Shown: positions 22,590 to 30,767 of the stretch, piece by piece
Layout: each line of letters opens with the position of its first letter
How positions within the stretch are numbered: position 1 is the first letter of the stretch
Source: CAYQQJ01 sp964419935
GTDB taxonomy: Bacteria > Pseudomonadota > Gammaproteobacteria > Pseudomonadales > Cellvibrionaceae
Assembly: GCA_964419935.1 (NCBI GenBank)
Contig: CAYQQJ010000034.1
Span: forward strand, 1-36,794
DNA: 36,794 nt
Direction: 5' to 3'
Notes under the pieces: model-generated
Seen by the model: the letters and a program-made list of their open reading frames with translations, nothing else
Told to the model about the DNA's origin: nothing
Database searches by the model: none
Position numbers and translations under genes: made by a program

Positions 22590-22622
22590 GTATGGCGGGC
22601 ACAAACCCAGTGCCCGCCATAC
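22590..22622. terminator. Strong 13-bp hairpin behind the small lipoprotein gene
   Basis: GTATGGCGGGCAC (22590-22602) pairs perfectly with GTGCCCGCCATAC (22610-22622) around a 7-nt loop. It lies ten bases past the stop of the minus-strand lipoprotein gene. There is no clear T-run, so efficiency is uncertain, but stem strength and position favour a terminator. The adjacent 22528-22590 is degenerate (A/G)TGATGG-like simple sequence. Confidence 0.6.
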
Positions 22623-22631
22623 TCGACTGGA

Positions 22632-22790
22632 TTATTGTGCTCCGTCGTCGATGGTCGGCCCGTCGTTGACATCAGGTTCGGACATTTGGTGGTTGTCCAT
22701 ATCCATCTGAGGGACTTCTTCCTCTTCCATATCACAGCCACCCAGCCCTATCGCAAGCAGTGCCGTGATGCAAAGTACAGTGTATTTCAT
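22632..22790 (-). CDS. Small acidic lipoprotein (52 aa)
   Basis: This short reading frame encodes MKYTVLCITALLAIGLGGC followed by an acidic, Met-rich tail (DMEEEEVPQMDMDNHQM...). The lipobox LGGC predicts cleavage and lipidation of C19; Asp at +2 would predict inner-membrane retention by the Lol rule. GGGAGG lies eight bases before the ATG, which strongly supports translation. No family is recognised. The mature part, about 33 residues, is rich in D, E, M and H and might bind metal ions, but that is only compositional. It is upstream of, and co-oriented with, the iron cluster, yet separated from it by a strong hairpin. Confidence 0.78.
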   Translation of the reverse strand: MKYTVLCITALLAIGLGGCDMEEEEVPQMDMDNHQMSEPDVNDGPTIDDGAQ

Positions 22791-23021
22791 AGTGAACCTC
22801 CCGTAGATGACGTCTATTGGAAACGTTGCTGTCCGACTTGGATAGCAACCGTCGTGCCGGACGGGACATGTTACGTCCGTTGAAGCTCAGGTCATACCGA
22901 GCCATTTGAGGTTCCACTGGTATGAAACCAAAGTCGACTTTCCGTATCAGAGACCTGAAGACGTCGCCCACTGATAGGCATTGACCTGATGAACTGCACG
23001 TGACAAACCTGGAGGTCTCCC

Positions 23022-23624
23022 ATGGCACTTACCGCACTGGCAATGAACTGTACGCTCAAGTCCTCACCGGAGCCTTCATCTTGTGGGCTGTTGTTACAGC
23101 AGATTCTCACGGCACTCGAGAAGCACGGTGTGCAAGGTGAACTCTTGCGAGCGGCGGATTTCAACTTCAAGCCCGGAGTGACGTCAGACGAAGGTAATGG
23201 AGACGAATGGCCAGCAGTTCGGCAGAAGATCCTGGATAGCGATATTTTCATCCTCGGAACACCCATTTGGCTGGGGCATCCTTCAAGCATCTGCCAGCGC
23301 GTGCTTGAGCGTTTGGATGCGTTTTTGGGTGAAACCGACGATGCTGGACGCATGATTTCCTATGATCGAATCGCCGCAGTGGCTGTTGTGGGCAACGAGG
23401 ATGGTGCGCACCACGTAACTGCAGAATTATTCCAAGGTTTGAATGACGTCGGCTTCACCATTCCCGCCGGTTGCAGTGCCTATTGGGTGGGCGAAGCGAT
23501 GCAGAAAACCAATTACAATGATCTTGAGAAAACACCGGACGCAGTGGCCAGTGCGATCTCGGGGCTCGCGAAGAACTCTGCGCATTTGGCCCGGTTACTG
23601 AGCGAGTCGAATTATCCGGCGTGA
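23022..23624 (+). CDS. Flavodoxin-like NAD(P)H-dependent reductase
   Basis: This 200-aa protein of the flavodoxin fold begins with LTALAMNCTLKSSPEPSSCGLLL, the FMN phosphate-binding loop style of NADPH-dependent FMN reductases (x-N-x-S/T-L-K), then DIFILGTPIWLGHPSSICQRVLERLD, the second flavin-contact strand-loop, and AAVAVVGNEDGAHHVTAELFQGL. It probably reduces quinones, azo compounds or flavin; the substrate cannot be assigned. GGAGG lies eight bases before the ATG. It stands alone on the plus strand, divergent from the lipoprotein gene, so 22791-23021 must contain two promoters. It converges with the Ku operon across about 170 bp of repeats. Confidence 0.85.
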   Translation: MALTALAMNCTLKSSPEPSSCGLLLQQILTALEKHGVQGELLRAADFNFKPGVTSDEGNGDEWPAVRQKILDSDIFILGTPIWLGHPSSICQRVLERLDAFLGETDDAGRMISYDRIAAVAVVGNEDGAHHVTAELFQGLNDVGFTIPAGCSAYWVGEAMQKTNYNDLEKTPDAVASAISGLAKNSAHLARLLSESNYPA

Positions 23625-23763
23625 TGAGTAAGGTATAAGCTGCAAGCCGCAAGCTACAAGCAAAGAAAAGGGAAAACGGCGGAAGGCCGTTCTTGAGCAT
23701 CCATGCCCTCACGGCATTAGCGCTTCCATGCGCGTCGCGCTTGACGCTTTTTCGCCCTACGGC

Positions 23764-23784
23764 CACCATTCACCATTCACCATT
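23764..23784. repeat. Triplicated 7-bp tandem repeat
   Basis: CACCATT occurs three times in a row, followed by CACCC, just past the stop of the second ku gene. Nearby (about 23640-23660) is a related low-complexity run of CAAGC units, and AACGGC/GCCGTT at 23675-23691 form a small hairpin. These make up the whole 168-bp convergent intergenic region. Confidence 0.7.
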
Positions 23785-23792
23785 CACCCGAT

Positions 23793-24935
23793 TCATCGCG
23801 CTCGCTGGACGACGCGCATGAGTTCGTCTCTGGACATATTGCTGCGGCCGGGGATGTGCAGGGCTTTGGCTTGTTCGTAGAGTTCGGCTTTGGTTATTGA
23901 TGGATCAATATCCGTTTTTTGCGCTTTCTTCGATTGAGTTTCAGGTTTTCCGGATTTACCGTTTCTGTTTCCATTTTTGGCATTTCTCTTTTCATTAGCC
24001 TTGGTTGAGCTGATTTTTTTCGCCGATTTTCCATCGCGTGGTTTCTCGCCCGTCGTTTTACCGTTCTGAGGCTTTTGCCTTTGTGGTTTTGCCTTCTCGG
24101 TCGGTGTCGATTCCTTCGTCGATTTCCCCTGTAAGCTTCTCTTCAATACTTCCATCAAGTCGATGATCTCCGCAGTCTCTGGTTCATCGTCAGGCACTTC
24201 TGGTGCACGCATCACGTCTTCACCGGCTTCGAGTTTCTGTTCCACCAAGGCCAGTAGACGCTGTGTCGGCTCGTCGGTTAACTCGTCTCGATCCAGCGTG
24301 TCCGTTGACAACTTCTTGATCTCCTTGGTGATCGCGTCCAGCATATTGGCCGGCGCTTTATCCAACGAAGGCAAACCCACATCCCCTGGCGTGCGGAGCT
24401 CATCATAAAAGCGCAGGGTTTCAGCACGCAGGATGCCCCGCTCCGCAATAATGGCGATCAGATATTCCTTGCCGCGCATGACCACCGTCGCAATTCCAGC
24501 GCGGCCCATGGATTCCATACTTTGCGCCAATAACCGGTAGGCCTTGATGGCGCCCTCTTCCGGCACCAGAAAATATGCACGCTCAAAAAATGTGGGGTCT
24601 ACTTCGTCCAGCGGAACAAAACGCCGGAGGTCAATTTCCCGGGACTGCTTGGGCACTATGGCCTCGAGTTCATCATCTTCGATTTCAATAAATTTTTCCC
24701 GCTCCACCTCATAGCCGCGTACCAGGTCGTCTGGAGAAAGTGCAGTATTTTCCTGAGAGCAGAAGTAGCGGCGAGCCAGGGGCGTGCCGTCCTGATCCAA
24801 CATCCTCAAAGACACTGAACTGCTGCGGTTGGCAGTAAACAAATTTACCGGCAAGCTCACCAGCCCGAACGCGATGGTTCCGGACCAGAAGGATCGGGCA
24901 CCACCGGTTTCTTCATATTCTGTCTCGTCAGGCAC
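23793..24935 (-). CDS. Ku protein with Lys-rich linker and SAP-like C-terminus
   Basis: This 380-aa bacterial Ku homologue binds DNA ends as a ring for non-homologous end joining. The Ku core runs from about residue 12 (RSFWSGTIAFGLVSLPVNLF) through DPTFFERAYFLVPEEGAIKAYRLL to about 255. A long low-complexity Lys/Ser/Asn-rich linker (about 270-340) follows, then a final helical unit ITKAELYEQAKALHIPGRSNMSRDEL, resembling SAP/HeH or Rho-N DNA-binding helices. Such tails in bacterial Ku modulate DNA binding. The start is GTG at 24935: AAGGAG lies seven bases upstream, inside the last codons of the other ku gene, whose stop it overlaps by eight bases. A longer frame to 24983 lacks support. Confidence 0.9.
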   Translation of the reverse strand: MPDETEYEETGGARSFWSGTIAFGLVSLPVNLFTANRSSSVSLRMLDQDGTPLARRYFCSQENTALSPDDLVRGYEVEREKFIEIEDDELEAIVPKQSREIDLRRFVPLDEVDPTFFERAYFLVPEEGAIKAYRLLAQSMESMGRAGIATVVMRGKEYLIAIIAERGILRAETLRFYDELRTPGDVGLPSLDKAPANMLDAITKEIKKLSTDTLDRDELTDEPTQRLLALVEQKLEAGEDVMRAPEVPDDEPETAEIIDLMEVLKRSLQGKSTKESTPTEKAKPQRQKPQNGKTTGEKPRDGKSAKKISSTKANEKRNAKNGNRNGKSGKPETQSKKAQKTDIDPSITKAELYEQAKALHIPGRSNMSRDELMRVVQRAR

Positions 24936-25704
24936 TTTTTCGCTCCTTCTGCAAACTGGCTTCGAGCGCTTTAGCCAAATCATCGGAGGCGGCCTTGGCC
25001 CGCGGACGGAAGGCTTTGACTTTACCGCCGGAGGCTTTGGTCTGTATTAATTGCAGTACGCGTTCCCGATATTCATCGTGATATTGTTCCGGCTCAAAAT
25101 CCGCCTCCAACATTTGTATAAGCTGGCGCGCCATGTCGAGCTCGCGCTTATCCAGCGCATTGCCTTCGGGGACTTCCATTGTGTCTACGGAAATCACCTC
25201 TTCCGCGTGGCGCAATGCGATCAACATGGGATAGCCCTGATGCAGGCGCAACGCGCCGATATACGCTTTGTTGCGCATCACCCAGTGGGCAAATCCCTCC
25301 CGGCCGGACTTGGCCATGGCGCCAATTAAGGCGGCGTATTTGTCGCTGGAACCGTCCGGGCCGAGATAATAAGGCCGCCGGTAGTAGCGGTGATCAATAA
25401 CGTTGGGTGGCAGAAAATGTTCCAGGTGAATTTCCCGTGAAGGCTCGGGCTCCAGGGTGTCCAACTCTTCATTCTCCAACATCACCAGGTCGCCCTCTGG
25501 CGTGAAAAATCCGCGGCGAATATTTTCACGAGGGACAACTTCATCCGTTTCGGGGTTGACCATGGCCTGTTTGACCGGCGCGTGGTCCTTGCCATGCAGC
25601 ATACGAAAATGCACGTCCCTATCCTGCACCGCAGAATAGAGTTTCACCGGCACACTGACATCACCAACGCGAACAATGGCTTTCCACATCGCTCTTGCTG
25701 CCAT
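24928..25704 (-). CDS. Ku protein, short form
   Basis: This 258-aa Ku homologue matches the standard bacterial size: AMWKAIVRVGDVSVPVKLYSAV at the start, ENIRRGFFTPEGDLVMLENEELD, VIDHRYYRRPYYLGPDG, and a short basic tail (KASGGKVKAFRPRAKAA). It differs clearly from the neighbour, so the pair may form a heterodimer, as suggested for other bacteria with two ku genes; this is inference. The ATG at 25704 has GGAG seven bases upstream; two further in-frame ATGs upstream are too close to that site. It overlaps the next ku gene, follows the zinc-ribbon gene by 31 bp, and is in the ligD operon. Confidence 0.92.
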   Translation of the reverse strand: MAARAMWKAIVRVGDVSVPVKLYSAVQDRDVHFRMLHGKDHAPVKQAMVNPETDEVVPRENIRRGFFTPEGDLVMLENEELDTLEPEPSREIHLEHFLPPNVIDHRYYRRPYYLGPDGSSDKYAALIGAMAKSGREGFAHWVMRNKAYIGALRLHQGYPMLIALRHAEEVISVDTMEVPEGNALDKRELDMARQLIQMLEADFEPEQYHDEYRERVLQLIQTKASGGKVKAFRPRAKAASDDLAKALEASLQKERKSA

Positions 25705-25735
25705 GGTCATTCTCCTGTTCACTTACGCGAGATAA

Positions 25736-25924
25736 CTACGCAACACCACATTCCGGGCAAACCACCACCCGGCGTTCGATGACAGTTACACCACAGGTCG
25801 CGCAGACAGATCGGTCGCAACCTGCGCAGTAGTACCCTGTCTCTGCATAATGGGCCACAAAACAGAATTCACATTGGTCCGGCCCCGCGTCACTCCACCA
25901 GGCGCTGCCTTGGCTTTCTTTCAT
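25736..25924 (-). CDS. Small zinc-ribbon protein of the NHEJ operon
   Basis: The 62-aa protein has four CxxC pairs: C18/C21, C33/C36, C41/C44 and C56/C59, enough for two zinc sites (DQCEFC, YYCAGC, SVCATC, VVCPEC). It starts inside the ligD stop codon (ATGA overlap), so the two are translationally coupled, and it precedes ku. No named family is recognised. Its position between ligase and Ku suggests an accessory factor in end joining, for example a DNA- or protein-contact module. It is short but well supported by the cysteine pattern and the overlap. Confidence 0.82.
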   Translation of the reverse strand: MKESQGSAWWSDAGPDQCEFCFVAHYAETGYYCAGCDRSVCATCGVTVIERRVVVCPECGVA

Positions 25925-28611
25925 TGGTCATCTCCGGCCACTGCACCCACAGCGCTGAATGCTTTTTCAGTCAAAGGACGCCGAGCGGCTTCAAAATTTT
26001 CCCAAGGGTCTTCCTTCATGACCGCCAAACGCCGACGTAAGTTCTCAATATTGTATCGGTCCGGTTGCAGTGCTGACGTCACTTCCTCCCAAGCCACCGG
26101 TACCGCAATCGGGGCTCCCTCCCGCGCCCGTGGAGAGTACGAACAGATGGCGGTGGCTCCGCGGCCATTGCGCAGGTAGTCAACAAAAATGCGTCCGCGG
26201 CGCCGGGTTTTCGACATAACTGATGTCACCCGACGCGGATCAGCCCTTGCCTGAGCGCGTGCCACCTCGTGACAGAAGGTTTTGATTTCATCCCAAGGGC
26301 GCTCCGGCTCTATCGGGACCACCAGGTGCAAGCCCTTGCCACCGGTGGTGCGAGGAAAGCTTTGCAGACCCAGATCGACCAATCGTTCATGCAGTTCCCG
26401 GGCCACTCGCAGGGTTTCCTGTAGAGGCACACCGGGTGATGGGTCAAGATCAAACACGAGCATGTCGGGACGCTCGACATCGTCTACGTGGCTGCCCCAG
26501 ACGTGAAGTTCCAGTGCGCCGACCTGGACTAGGGAAATGATGTCCGCCAGGGACTGCACGTACAGGTATGGAGACTTACCGCCACTCTCCTCAATCATTA
26601 CCCGCGGAACGGATTTGTCCACGGTGCTGCGCGGATGTTTCTGAAAGAAGCATTGCCCCGTGTAACCGGACGGGCAACGCACCAGGGACAAAGGGCGCGC
26701 TGCGAGTTGGGGCAATATCCAGTCGACGATTTCTTCGTAGTACTGGGCCAATGCCAGTTTGGTGATGCCCAGTTCCGGATACAGAATACGTCCGGCATTG
26801 GTCAGTGTGATACCCGCAACTTCGGCCGTGTCCCGAGTGGCTCGGCGCACAGACGCGGTCGCTTTTTTATCTGGGAGAGATGCAGCGGATGATCGAGTTT
26901 TTCCGAAGAATTTGCTTTTTCCCGAGCTGAGTTCGCCGGATGCGCGTGTTCCGGCAGCTTCAGGTAAGCGAATATCTTTCGGATTCTTGTCCTCCCGCAA
27001 CCCGCGAAACGACGGATGACGCAACACCCCATCCCGGGTCCATTCACTGAACTCGACCTCAGCAATCAGCTGGGGCTTTACCCAGTGCAGGCCGGCTTCC
27101 TTCGGCGGGTCGACAAGCGGCGCCTGGTCAATCTTGAGTTTGCGCAGTTGGCCGTGGAGTTGCACCAGCACGCGTTGATTGAAGCCGGTACCGACGCGAC
27201 CGGCATAAACCAGTTCATCGTCCCGCCACGCACCCAACAATAGCGAGCCAAACCCTTTGCGGGCGCCGCCGGGGTTGGTGTAACCGCAGATCAGCAGCTC
27301 TTCCCGTGCGGTACATTTAACTTTCAACCAGTTGCGACTGCGGCCAGCGCGGTACTGACTGTCTGCGCGTTTGCAAATAATGCCTTCCAGGCCCAAGCGG
27401 CAAGCTTGCTCCACGAATGCGGCCCCCTGCCCCACTACGTTTTCGGTGTAGCGGATACCCGAACGGCCGGTGAAGCCGCAGGCATCCAGCACTTCCGCCA
27501 GGGTTTGCTTGCGTTGGGCCAGGGGCACCTTGGTCAGGTTGTAACCATTCAAGTGAACAATGTCGAACGTCTGGTAGACCAAGCCGCGGCTGTCACCTGC
27601 GGCCAGCGCTTCTTGCAGTGCGCGAAAACTGGTGGTGCCATCGGATGCAAAGGCCACCACCTCGCCATCCAGCACAGCGTCAACGCCCAGGTTTTTCAGC
27701 AGCGCAGCCGTTTCCGAAAAGCGTTTGGTCCAGTCCTTACCATTGCGGCTGACAAGCCGCACATTTCCGCCCTTGCAGAATGCCAGAATACGGTAACCGT
27801 CGAATTTTATTTCGTGAAGCCAGTCGTCCCCGTCAGGCGCTTGCTGTTCGAGTGTGGCGAGGGTTACATCAAATTTGCGGGGGAAGGCATGTTTGACTGC
27901 AGAGTCTATGGCTGCGGGGTCCGGGATCTCACTCGACTGTATTGACAGCTGTTCTGCCTGAGGCCCGCTTTTTTCGCCGCCCTGGGTCCAGGTACGGTTT
28001 TTATCTGCTGCAATCTGTTCCATCGTGCGGCCAGTGGCCACACTGATGTCCGTGACCTCTGATTCGCCAGACACATCGTCATGCCGTTTGATCAGCATCC
28101 AGTTGTCGCCAGCATGAGCCTCACCGGATTTACGGGCCGATGTGCGTCGCGTGGATTGCGAGGTGCGCACAAGCGTCCATACACCGCGCAATTTTTCCCC
28201 GGCCAGCACGAAATCGATATGGTGATCGTCGTTTTTGTATTTGCCTTTGTACGCGATCGGTGCCCAACGGCCACGATCCCACAGCATCACGGTGCCGCCG
28301 CCATATTCGCGCTCGGGAATCACACCTTCAAAGTCACCGTATTCAAGGGGATGATCTTCCACATGCACCGCCAGGCGCTTTTCTCCGGGAACCAGACTGG
28401 GCCCTTTGGGGACCGCCCAGCTCTCGAACACGCCAGCGCGCTCAAGCCGCAGATCGTAATGCAGCCGCTGCGCGGCATGTTTATGAATAACAAAGCGACC
28501 GCCCTCAAGCGCGTGCTTTAGCGTCGCATCGGAGAAGGGTTCATCGCCTCCCGCGGGTTCCGGCGTAAGCTCAAAGTTGCGTTTGCGGCGGTAGACTTCG
28601 AGGTTTCGCAT
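25921..28611 (-). CDS. ligD: Multifunctional NHEJ DNA ligase D
   Basis: The 896-aa protein has all three LigD modules in the order phosphoesterase - ligase - polymerase. The 3'-phosphoesterase is at about 40-180 (HKHAAQRLHYDLRLE, HVEDHPLEYGDFEG, YGGGTVMLWDRG). The ATP-dependent ligase has the adenylated lysine at about residue 269 (HEIKFDGYRI) and continues to about 560. After a Ser/Lys linker, the primase-polymerase domain begins at about 600 (TNAGRILYPELGITK) and carries catalytic acidic motif LVFDLDPSPG. With Ku it repairs double-strand breaks without homology. The start at 28611 has GGAG upstream; the ATG two codons earlier is less well placed. The gene overlaps the zinc-ribbon gene and begins 62 bp after the lipase. 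Confidence 0.96.
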   Translation of the reverse strand: MRNLEVYRRKRNFELTPEPAGGDEPFSDATLKHALEGGRFVIHKHAAQRLHYDLRLERAGVFESWAVPKGPSLVPGEKRLAVHVEDHPLEYGDFEGVIPEREYGGGTVMLWDRGRWAPIAYKGKYKNDDHHIDFVLAGEKLRGVWTLVRTSQSTRRTSARKSGEAHAGDNWMLIKRHDDVSGESEVTDISVATGRTMEQIAADKNRTWTQGGEKSGPQAEQLSIQSSEIPDPAAIDSAVKHAFPRKFDVTLATLEQQAPDGDDWLHEIKFDGYRILAFCKGGNVRLVSRNGKDWTKRFSETAALLKNLGVDAVLDGEVVAFASDGTTSFRALQEALAAGDSRGLVYQTFDIVHLNGYNLTKVPLAQRKQTLAEVLDACGFTGRSGIRYTENVVGQGAAFVEQACRLGLEGIICKRADSQYRAGRSRNWLKVKCTAREELLICGYTNPGGARKGFGSLLLGAWRDDELVYAGRVGTGFNQRVLVQLHGQLRKLKIDQAPLVDPPKEAGLHWVKPQLIAEVEFSEWTRDGVLRHPSFRGLREDKNPKDIRLPEAAGTRASGELSSGKSKFFGKTRSSAASLPDKKATASVRRATRDTAEVAGITLTNAGRILYPELGITKLALAQYYEEIVDWILPQLAARPLSLVRCPSGYTGQCFFQKHPRSTVDKSVPRVMIEESGGKSPYLYVQSLADIISLVQVGALELHVWGSHVDDVERPDMLVFDLDPSPGVPLQETLRVARELHERLVDLGLQSFPRTTGGKGLHLVVPIEPERPWDEIKTFCHEVARAQARADPRRVTSVMSKTRRRGRIFVDYLRNGRGATAICSYSPRAREGAPIAVPVAWEEVTSALQPDRYNIENLRRRLAVMKEDPWENFEAARRPLTEKAFSAVGAVAGDDQ

Positions 28612-28673
28612 AAACACTCCGGTCAGTTGGTGGTTTGCCGCAGTGCATGTAGCAAAGTCTGGGCCTGAGCGCC

Positions 28674-29816
28674 TTAAGGTAAAGGCGCCCTTCCCAATTG
28701 CCGGACGTGGGATTTGTTATCTACCAACCCGTGGCTCGCATTTATCAACTTGCTGCCATCATCAAAATTGCGGCTTCGCGCCACCACGCTGAGTTTTTTG
28801 CGATAGATACTGATGGAATGGTCTGCCAGAAAGTATTTGAACGGCAGCTTTTTGATCATAAATCCTTTTATGCGGTAAACCCAGCTCACCGAATACAGCA
28901 AGCGCACGCCGTCATACTCACCTTTGCGGCAGTTGGTTAGATAACGCATATTCCCGCCGTGAATGTACCCACCCAACGCGGCCAAGGGTTTTTGCAAATG
29001 CGGACCCACCCAGGGAACAAGCCCCAGCATCCAGGACAGTAGCGTCACGGTTTCCGTTCCTGGCGGCAACATGGTCACACAATCCGCGGCATTGACGATT
29101 CGGTAAACCGGCGTCTTGAAGCGTGAAATCCATTCCTCGTCCCCCACCCGTGGCGAGCCAAAGGTGTAACAAGCGGCAATCCCTGCCGGGTTCACGAGTT
29201 TTTTGGCGGCAACTGTGGCCAGGGCGCCGCCCAGGCTATGGCCGGTAATAAACAGCGGCTTATCACCGGCTTCTCTTCGGTCCAGAGCATCCTGAACATC
29301 CATGGCAATTTCCGTAAACGCCCCGTCGAAGCCGGCATGAATCAGTCCGCCGCTGTCACAGCCTTTGATTCGTGCATTGGCGTCGGTTTTTATATCTTTG
29401 ATGCTGGTTGCCTCCGTGCCTCTGAAGGCCAATACGGCAAATTGCTCGCAGCTTACGAGAATCGCTTGGGTGCCATTGCTATTAAAGGTTTTGACTAACT
29501 GCATGCGCAAAACCCCGAGTTCATTTTCCAGCTGCTCGCGGGATTTCTGGTGATCATAGCCGACCAGCTCGATGAGCTTCACGAGTGATTCTTTGCGCTG
29601 CTCATCCACGAGCTTGCTTATTTGTTGGAGGAACCATGCTTGTTGCTTTCCGTCCGCCATCAGTGGATCAAAACGTAAATACGCCAACTCGGAAAGGCAC
29701 GCCATTATCCACGCGGTGCGGTCACTGTACGCCTGCCGGTACGTCGGTATTTCCCGATTCAACAGAAAAGTTGTACATTCAAGATCCAGTTGGGTGTTGA
29801 TCAGAACATTTGTCAT
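28674..29816 (-). CDS. Class 3 (alpha/beta-hydrolase) lipase
   Basis: This 380-aa protein has a fungal-lipase-like core: QFAVLAFRGTEATSIKD (oxyanion region), the nucleophile elbow LFITGHSLGGALATVAA with Ser at about residue 194, and YTFGSPRVGDEEW holding the catalytic Asp; the His is likely in the later half (YIHGG region or beyond) and was not fixed. No signal peptide is visible, so it may act in the cytoplasm or at a membrane, or be exported by another route. An ATG at 29816 has GGAGG six bases upstream; the ATG at 29828 would overlap that site. It precedes ligD on the same strand; any functional link is doubtful. Confidence 0.9.
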   Translation of the reverse strand: MTNVLINTQLDLECTTFLLNREIPTYRQAYSDRTAWIMACLSELAYLRFDPLMADGKQQAWFLQQISKLVDEQRKESLVKLIELVGYDHQKSREQLENELGVLRMQLVKTFNSNGTQAILVSCEQFAVLAFRGTEATSIKDIKTDANARIKGCDSGGLIHAGFDGAFTEIAMDVQDALDRREAGDKPLFITGHSLGGALATVAAKKLVNPAGIAACYTFGSPRVGDEEWISRFKTPVYRIVNAADCVTMLPPGTETVTLLSWMLGLVPWVGPHLQKPLAALGGYIHGGNMRYLTNCRKGEYDGVRLLYSVSWVYRIKGFMIKKLPFKYFLADHSISIYRKKLSVVARSRNFDDGSKLINASHGLVDNKSHVRQLGRAPLP

Positions 29817-29886
29817 GGCTTCCTCCATTGATATTTATTTTTGTTATTGCAGCAACCCATTGCTGCGGCATACCACCCGCGAATCT

Positions 29887-29963
29887 GTAGTCTGGATGGA
29901 GTGCAACGCAATTCGGGGCAGTCTGCGGCCCTCCCGGATTGCGTTACACTCCATCCAGGCTAC
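29887..29963. repeat. Long imperfect inverted repeat (REP/MITE-like)
   Basis: Positions 29887-29917 pair with 29933-29963 at 28 of 31 positions around a 15-nt loop; the arms contain CTGGATGGAGTG and CGCAAT. Similar palindromes with a TGGATGG core are frequent intergenic elements in proteobacteria. It lies in the ~260-bp gene-free stretch between the lipase start and the membrane-protein stop. Confidence 0.8.
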
Positions 29964-30073
29964 GAGTTCGGCTTGTCCAAGCAAACACCGAACTTATGTC
30001 TCCGAAATTTGTGGGACAGAAATATGCTCCAACACAACATCGCGACCTGAAGAGTCAGTGGCTCAAATACAGT

Positions 30074-30625
30074 TCATGGGTCTCTGGTGAGGTTTGCGTG
30101 TTTCAGTTTATATAAGGCCACGGCCATAACCAGTATCATCACACCAAACCCGGCGATTGCTGCCACAGTTGGCATTGTGTCGGATAATGATTTGTCCGCT
30201 GAAACCGGAAGATAAAAGCCGAGCAGGGCAAGTAATATCGCACAGGATCCCAACATCCAGAAATACCAGTTGGGCAGCGCTTGCAGGCCTTTGTGAGCCG
30301 CTTCTTTGAAACCCAAACGCAGGGAGTGCTTTTCCAACCCGCGTACCATGGCCTGCTGCTTATACAGAAAGTAAATAACGAGCAGGAGCATTGGAGAAAG
30401 CGATGTCAGAGTGAAGATGCCCAGATTGCCGAGAATCATGCCATAGGGAACTCCGGTGAACAAAGCGAGTTTGTACAGGTTCTTTTGCTGCCTGTGCAGC
30501 CGGCGTCGGGTTTCATCGTCAGGCACTACGCGCCCTTTGCCAATAGCGCCATTGGGGTAAAAAATTGTCTCCCCGTTTGGACCCATTTTGAAAGTAGCTT
30601 CAGCTATGGTGTCGAAGTAGCCCAT
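30074..30625 (-). CDS. Unrecognised membrane protein, 183 aa
   Basis: The protein begins with a soluble MGYFDTIAEATFKMGPNGETIFYPNGAIGKGRVVPD segment, then has about four membrane helices: a hydrophobic pair at about 52-86, a stretch near WYFWMLGSCAILLALLGFYL, and a final helix AAIAGFGVMILVMAVALYK. The FKMGPNGETIFYPNG opening resembles small membrane proteins annotated only as hypothetical. AAGGAG lies six bases before the ATG. It follows the LpxR homologue on the same strand after about 140 bp, and may be its own unit. Function unknown. Confidence 0.8.
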   Translation of the reverse strand: MGYFDTIAEATFKMGPNGETIFYPNGAIGKGRVVPDDETRRRLHRQQKNLYKLALFTGVPYGMILGNLGIFTLTSLSPMLLLVIYFLYKQQAMVRGLEKHSLRLGFKEAAHKGLQALPNWYFWMLGSCAILLALLGFYLPVSADKSLSDTMPTVAAIAGFGVMILVMAVALYKLKHANLTRDP

Positions 30626-30767
30626 ATCATCTCCTTGTTTATCACTTGAGCATTTTTTTAGGTGGTAACGTTATGGTGTTAGTGCTATGTGTTTCCTGGC
30701 CGGTGCGTGACACAGATGGGTAGTTCCATAATAGTAGCCTATATACCTTATGACTCAAAATCCCGGC

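Noticed and set aside
23764..23784. CRISPR-like array
   Set aside because: Only 7-bp units without spacers; a simple tandem repeat. No CRISPR repeats or cas genes were seen anywhere in the window.
27406..27945. 179-aa plus-strand reading frame
   Set aside because: It lies wholly antisense to the well-supported ligD gene, with no ribosome site or recognisable domain; shadow of high-GC coding.
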